In this document: piece after piece, positions 56,406 through 64,000 of the stretch
How positions within the stretch are numbered: the first letter of the stretch is position 1
Layout: each line of letters opens with the position of its first letter
From: Gracilibacillus kekensis
GTDB lineage: Bacteria; Bacillota; Bacilli; Bacillales; Amphibacillaceae
Assembly (NCBI RefSeq): GCF_900143085.1
Contig: NZ_FRCZ01000002.1
Location: 186,001 to 250,000, forward strand
DNA length: 64,000 nt
Direction of reading: 5' to 3'
Notes under the pieces: model-generated
The model's input: the letters and a program-made list of their open reading frames with translations, nothing else
The model's database searches: none
Told to the model about the DNA's origin: nothing
Translations under genes and position numbers: made by a program

Positions 56406-57434
56406 TCACTTCGCTTGTATTAATGCTTCTTTAATCTGGTTTGCAAAAACTCCCGCAGATAGTGGTCCACCAAATGTCCATGTATCCCCAGGTAATTGGT
56501 ACGTGCTCTCCTCTTTAACAAATGCTAACTCTTCCCATGCAGGATTTCCGGCCAGTTGATTAGAGAAAATGTTATCATCTTCTTGTACAATATAGAAAAA
56601 TTGTGCATTTTGTGCTGTCTGTAATGATTCTACACTAGTTTCGTCAAATCCGTAAACTTGGAACCCTTCAGATTCGTAAGCATTTTCTAAACCTATCTTC
56701 GTCATGATCTCAGTTGCCATTGCATTATCTTTAAATAAGCGAATGACCGGGGAATTGTCAGAGCTATATGCTTGAGCTAAGACAAAGTCAGTGTTATCAA
56801 CACCTGCTTCATCGATTTCAGTCTCAATATCGCTATATGTTTGATCTAAATCAGCTAGAAGTTGATCTGCTTTATCTTCTTTTTGTACCAATTTAGCCAT
56901 CTCTTTAAATGTCGATTCCATTTCTTCGTATTGTGTTCCTTCTCCCTCTTCAGGGTAGGAATTATAAGCAAGTGTAGGCGCGATTTCTTTTAAGCTATCC
57001 ATGATCGCTTCATGCCGGAAATTTGCCGTGATAATTACATCTGGCTCAAGCGCTTGAATCGCTTCTAAATTTGGTTCTTGTCTCGTTCCAACATCTTCTA
57101 CATCTTCACCAACTTCAGGTTCAATATTTACCCAGTCATGATACCCTTCAATATCTGCCATACCCACTGGCTGTACATCAAGTGCTAGCAAATTTTCGGC
57201 ATATACCCATTCTAAGACGACAATCCGCTCAGGCACTTCATGAAAGGTCTGCTCTCCATACACATCTGAAACAGTGATAGATGTTTCTTCACTTGTCTCT
57301 GACTCATTAGCCTGTTCTTGATTTTGTTCTTGTCCTTGTTGGTCGTCCTGATCTGATTCAGTACTATCCTCTCCACAGGCAACTAAAATAACACTAATAA
57401 ACATGATAAATGCGATAAAAAATAACTTTTTCAT
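56406..57434 (-). CDS. Siderophore-binding lipoprotein
   Basis: A 342-residue lipoprotein: lipobox ILVAC (lipidated Cys at ~20), an acidic Gln/Glu-rich linker to ~50, and a class III binding fold (PERIVVLEWVYAENLLALDVQPVG split at ~68-91; PDVIITANFRHEAI). It resembles the YfiY/FhuD2-like hydroxamate or schizokinen binders; the ligand is not certain. A Fur box lies ~170 bp upstream. Confidence 0.87.
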   Translation of the reverse strand: MKKLFFIAFIMFISVILVACGEDSTESDQDDQQGQEQNQEQANESETSEETSITVSDVYGEQTFHEVPERIVVLEWVYAENLLALDVQPVGMADIEGYHDWVNIEPEVGEDVEDVGTRQEPNLEAIQALEPDVIITANFRHEAIMDSLKEIAPTLAYNSYPEEGEGTQYEEMESTFKEMAKLVQKEDKADQLLADLDQTYSDIETEIDEAGVDNTDFVLAQAYSSDNSPVIRLFKDNAMATEIMTKIGLENAYESEGFQVYGFDETSVESLQTAQNAQFFYIVQEDDNIFSNQLAGNPAWEELAFVKEESTYQLPGDTWTFGGPLSAGVFANQIKEALIQAK

Positions 57435-57485
57435 AAGTATGTCCCCTCTCTTACATTATGTATTTTTTTGTGTGGTGGCAAATAT

Positions 57486-57570
57486 AATCCGTTTATCGGA
57501 TAAACGGGGGCTTTTCCTTTGCGTGTTGGGCGATATATGCGTTTAACGGACAAAAGGAGTGCTTTTTCTC
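57486..57570. repeat. Degenerate short direct repeats in the siderophore-operon leader
   Basis: CGTTTATCGGA (57490), CGTGTTGGGCGA (57521) and CGTTTAACGGA (57540) recur at 31 and 19 bp, each followed by a purine-rich then T-rich stretch. Reminiscent in style of the array at 15.7 kb, but with a different sequence and no inverted half. Confidence 0.4.
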
Positions 57571-57601
57571 AGCGCTGAATGAATATAAAACCTCATCTAA
57601 T

Positions 57602-57621
57602 TGAAAAAGATTATCATTTGC
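57602..57621 (-). promoter_or_regulatory. Fur box upstream of the second siderophore operon
   Basis: TTGAAAAAGATTATCATTTG matches the Fur consensus with two or three changes; expected to repress in iron sufficiency. Confidence 0.75.
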
Positions 57622-57674
57622 ACTACCTAAAATAATACACATTAAATAAATGCTTGTCAATTATATTTTTCAAA

Positions 57675-57713
57675 TAAAAAGTCCAAACGATTATCAATAA
57701 TCGTTTGGACTTT
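57675..57713 (-). terminator. Intrinsic terminator of the glycolytic operon
   Basis: A perfect 16-bp stem (AAAGTCCAAACGATTA / TAATCGTTTGGACTTT) with a 4-nt loop and TTTTTATTTG on the minus strand after eno. Confidence 0.93.
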
Positions 57714-57727
57714 AGACACTCTTAAAC

Positions 57728-60574
<2,847 letters not shown>

Positions 60575-60578
<4 letters not shown>

Positions 60579-61333
60579 TTGGCACCAGCCTCCACTAGCT
60601 GTAAAAAGGAATCTGCTTCAAGACTTGCACCACCTACTAAAGCTCCGTCAATATCTGATTGTGAAAGTAACTCATCGACATTTGCTGGTTTTACACTTCC
60701 ACCATATTGAATACGTACTGCTTCACCTGCAGCAGTTGAGATTGTATCGGCAACTACTTTACGGATATGTGTACAAACTTCATTCGCTTGTTCCGAACTA
60801 GCTGTTTTGCCTGTACCAATTGCCCAGATAGGTTCATAAGCAATGATCGTAGCTTTAACTTGGTCTTCACTTAGACCAGAAAGTGCCGCTTTGACTTGGT
60901 TTTCGACAACATCCATTGTTTGATTTGCTTCCCGTTGTTCCAATGTTTCACCAACACATACGATTGGAGTTAAATTATGAGCGAATGCTGCGTGTGTTTT
61001 TTTGTTTACCGTTTCATCTGTTTCAGCAAACATTTCGCGACGTTCTGAGTGTCCTAATACAACATAAGTTACGCCAATGTCTGCAAGCATACTTGGGCTT
61101 ACTTCACCTGTAAATGCACCGTTTTCTTCAAAGTGCATTGTTTGAGCCGCTACAGCTAAATCTGTACCTTTTGCTTTTTCTACTAATGTTGGTAGGTAAG
61201 GAAAAGGTGCACAAACTACTGATTCTACCTTTTCTGTGTTTGCTACTTTGTCTTTTGTATCTTCGACAAATTGTACTGCTTCACCTAGCAGTTTATTCAT
61301 TTTCCAGTTACCTGCAATTACTTTTTTACGCAT
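60575..61333 (-). CDS. tpiA: Triose-phosphate isomerase
   Basis: A 252-residue TIM barrel: GNWKMNK (catalytic Lys), LGHSERR (His), [13 protein letters not shown] (catalytic Glu and flexible loop) and YGGSVKP. The start ATG 61333 gives [14 protein letters not shown], matching family length; ATG 61342 is two bases from GGAG and less likely. Confidence 0.97.
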
Positions 61334-61352
61334 GTCATTCATCTCTCCTTTA

Positions 61353-62534
61353 TTACTTGTCTGTTAATACACTTACACCTGGTAGCTCTTTACCTTCCAT
61401 AAACTCTAAGGAAGCTCCACCACCTGTTGAGATGTGGTCCATTTGATCTGCGTAATCAAATTTTTCAACAGCTGCTGCTGAGTCACCACCACCAATAACA
61501 GTATAACCTTCTGTTTTGCTTAATGCATCTGCTACTGCTTTTGTTCCATTAGCGAAAACTTCTAATTCGAATACACCCATTGGTCCATTCCAGATGACTA
61601 GCTTAGAGTCTTTAACGATATCTGCATATTTTTCACGCGTTTTCGGACCGATATCCAATGCTTCTAAATCAGCAGGAATTTGGTCAATTGCCACGATTTG
61701 TGTGTTCGCATCATTAGAAAAGTCATCCGCAACTACAACATCAACAGGCATTACAAAGTTGACACCTTTGTCTTTAGCTTTTTGCATATACTCTTTCGCT
61801 ACTTCAATTTTATCTTCTTCTAAAAGTGATTTTCCTACTTCATGACCGAGTGCTTTTACAAATGTATAAGCAAGACCGCCACCGATAATGAGATTATCCA
61901 CTTTATCTAAAAGGTTATCAATCACACCGATTTTATCCTTTACTTTCGCTCCACCAACGATTGCAGTGAATGGACGATTTGGATCTGATAATGCTTTTCC
62001 TAATACATCTAATTCTTTCTCTAATAAGAAACCTGCTGCCGAAGGAACGTGCTCAGCAATACCTGCTGTTGACGCATGTGCACGGTGAGCAGCACCAAAC
62101 GCATCATTTACATAGAAATCAACAAGACTTGCAAATTCTTTCGCTAGTTGAGGATCGTTTTTGGTCTCGCCAGCTTCAAAACGTACATTTTCAATCAATA
62201 AAAGATCGCCATCTTCTAGTTGACTTACTGCTTGATTTACTTCGTCTCCATAAACCTGGTCTGTTTTTATAACAGTTTTGCTGATTAGATCACTAAGACG
62301 TTTTGCAACTGCATCCATGCGAAGTTCTTCAACAACTTCTCCACCGGGACGACCTAAGTGGCTTGCGAGGATAACTTTTGCACCTTGATCTGATAAGTAT
62401 TGAATCGTTGGTAATGCTGCTTTTATTCGTGTATCATCTGTTACTTCTCCATCTTTCATAGGTACATTAAAATCTACACGACAAAATACTTTTTTACCTT
62501 TTACGTCAATGTCTTTAATTGTTTGTTTGTTCAT
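61353..62534 (-). CDS. pgk: Phosphoglycerate kinase
   Basis: A 393-residue kinase with [37 protein letters not shown] and [12 protein letters not shown] (ATP site). It makes ATP and 3-phosphoglycerate. ATG 62534 follows GGAGG at 9 nt; an upstream in-frame start would add 13 residues without support. Confidence 0.97.
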   Translation of the reverse strand: MNKQTIKDIDVKGKKVFCRVDFNVPMKDGEVTDDTRIKAALPTIQYLSDQGAKVILASHLGRPGGEVVEELRMDAVAKRLSDLISKTVIKTDQVYGDEVNQAVSQLEDGDLLLIENVRFEAGETKNDPQLAKEFASLVDFYVNDAFGAAHRAHASTAGIAEHVPSAAGFLLEKELDVLGKALSDPNRPFTAIVGGAKVKDKIGVIDNLLDKVDNLIIGGGLAYTFVKALGHEVGKSLLEEDKIEVAKEYMQKAKDKGVNFVMPVDVVVADDFSNDANTQIVAIDQIPADLEALDIGPKTREKYADIVKDSKLVIWNGPMGVFELEVFANGTKAVADALSKTEGYTVIGGGDSAAAVEKFDYADQMDHISTGGGASLEFMEGKELPGVSVLTDK

Positions 62535-62574
62535 TTGTATGAACCTCCTTAAGGACTTTGATTCTTTAATCATA

Positions 62575-62615
62575 GGAAAAAACGGGAGGAGGAATGATCC
62601 CCCTCCCGCTTTTTG
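62575..62615 (-). terminator. Hairpin with T-run between gap and pgk
   Basis: Stem CGGGAGG / CCTCCCG (more inner GG/CC pairing) followed by TTTTTTCC on the minus strand, just after the gap stop. It would leave a shorter cggR-gap transcript in excess, as seen in B. subtilis. Confidence 0.8.
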
Positions 62616-62620
62616 TTATC

Positions 62621-63661
<1,041 letters not shown>

Positions 63662-63676
63662 TTATATTTAAAGGGA

Positions 63677-64000
63677 TTAACCCTTTAACAACTCTTTTGC
63701 GGCTGCTTCATCTGTTATCAATACATTACTTTTTCCTTGTTTAAAGTAAGATTGAATTGCTTTCGCCTTTGAAGATCCACCAGCTACTGCTACTACGTAC
63801 TGAGCAAATGCTAGTTCTTCTAATTGCATGCCGACTGTTCGGACTTTATATACCACTTTTCCTTGTTCATCTAAATAATAACCAAATGCTTCACTGACGG
63901 CATTTTCGTTTTTTAACTTATCGATTACAGCTCCTGAAGCTTTCCGGCGTTTTGCCATTGTAATAGCATCTCCAATACTGTGGAGAACAATTCTCGAGTC
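63677..64000 (-). CDS. cggR: Central glycolytic genes regulator CggR (C-terminal part, cut by window edge)
   Basis: About 107 C-terminal residues of a SorC/DeoR-family sugar-binding regulator; the frame is open to the edge (DSRIVLHSIGDAITMAKRR), so the gene continues to the right. KVRTVGMQLEELA and VVAVAGGSSKAKAIQSYF belong to the effector domain that senses fructose-1,6-bisphosphate. An internal ATG at 63958 is not the start. Confidence 0.95.
   Translation of the reverse strand, partial: DSRIVLHSIGDAITMAKRRKASGAVIDKLKNENAVSEAFGYYLDEQGKVVYKVRTVGMQLEELAFAQYVVAVAGGSSKAKAIQSYFKQGKSNVLITDEAAAKELLKG

Overview
The window is low-GC DNA from a spore-forming member of the Bacillaceae (Bacillota). The evidence is B. 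subtilis-like synteny in several blocks (yunCDE, sufCDSUB, yusE-yusF-gcvH-yusI, secG-est-rnr-smpB-ssrA, cggR-gap-pgk-tpiA-gpmI-eno), a tricistronic GerA-type germinant receptor, bacilliredoxin, SufU in place of SufE, and Fur, Zur and CcpA sites of the Bacillus type. Oceanobacillus/Gracilibacillus-like genera seem likely, but the sequence alone does not settle the genus.

Layout. 1-11.2 kb, mostly minus strand: the start of an HD-GYP protein, yunC-yunD-yunE, the Fe-S assembly operon sufCDSUB, an unannotated small gene with an apparent AUU start, then yusE, yusF, gcvH and an Spx/ArsC-like protein. 11.3-14.3 kb: a zinc uptake operon (znuC-znuB-zur) behind a Zur-box promoter with a structured leader, then a broken universal stress protein gene. 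14.4-21.6 kb: a glycosyltransferase, an unusual 21-bp-period inverted array, an acyl-CoA dehydrogenase, a germinant-receptor operon and a YczE-like membrane protein. 22.2-27.8 kb: a cheX-cheW-cheY cluster and a Fur-controlled petrobactin-type importer (yclNOPQ). 28.1-33 kb: para-aminobenzoate synthesis (pabA and a pabB-pabC fusion), bacilliredoxin brxA and a CwlO-like cell wall hydrolase. 33.2-40.7 kb: a YesMN-like two-component system with a CUT1 sugar importer and CcpA (cre) sites. 40.8-43.9 kb: two fluoride-channel genes and an ArsR/SRPBCC/VOC operon.

44-49.2 kb: the ribosome-rescue and RNA-decay block smpB-rnr-est-secG with ssrA. This is the most striking locus. The tmRNA gene is split in its T loop by a 285-nt insertion whose sequence folds as a complete group I intron (P1-P9). 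Removing it restores a normal T arm and a 364-nt tmRNA. A decayed LAGLIDADG homing-endonuclease gene lies about 70 bp past the tmRNA 3' end, outside the intron and on the other strand.

49.6-64 kb: an alpha/beta hydrolase, ptsHI, a small membrane protein, a diguanylate cyclase, a second siderophore importer with a fused permease and no ATPase, and the complete lower glycolytic operon entering from cggR at the right edge.

Six copies of a roughly 130-190 bp palindromic element sit in the intergenic regions. Two of them share flanks that look like a promoter on one side and an intrinsic terminator on the other, so some copies may be transcribed non-coding RNA units. Starts were chosen by ribosome-binding-site spacing and family length; these choices and all functions are predictions from sequence.
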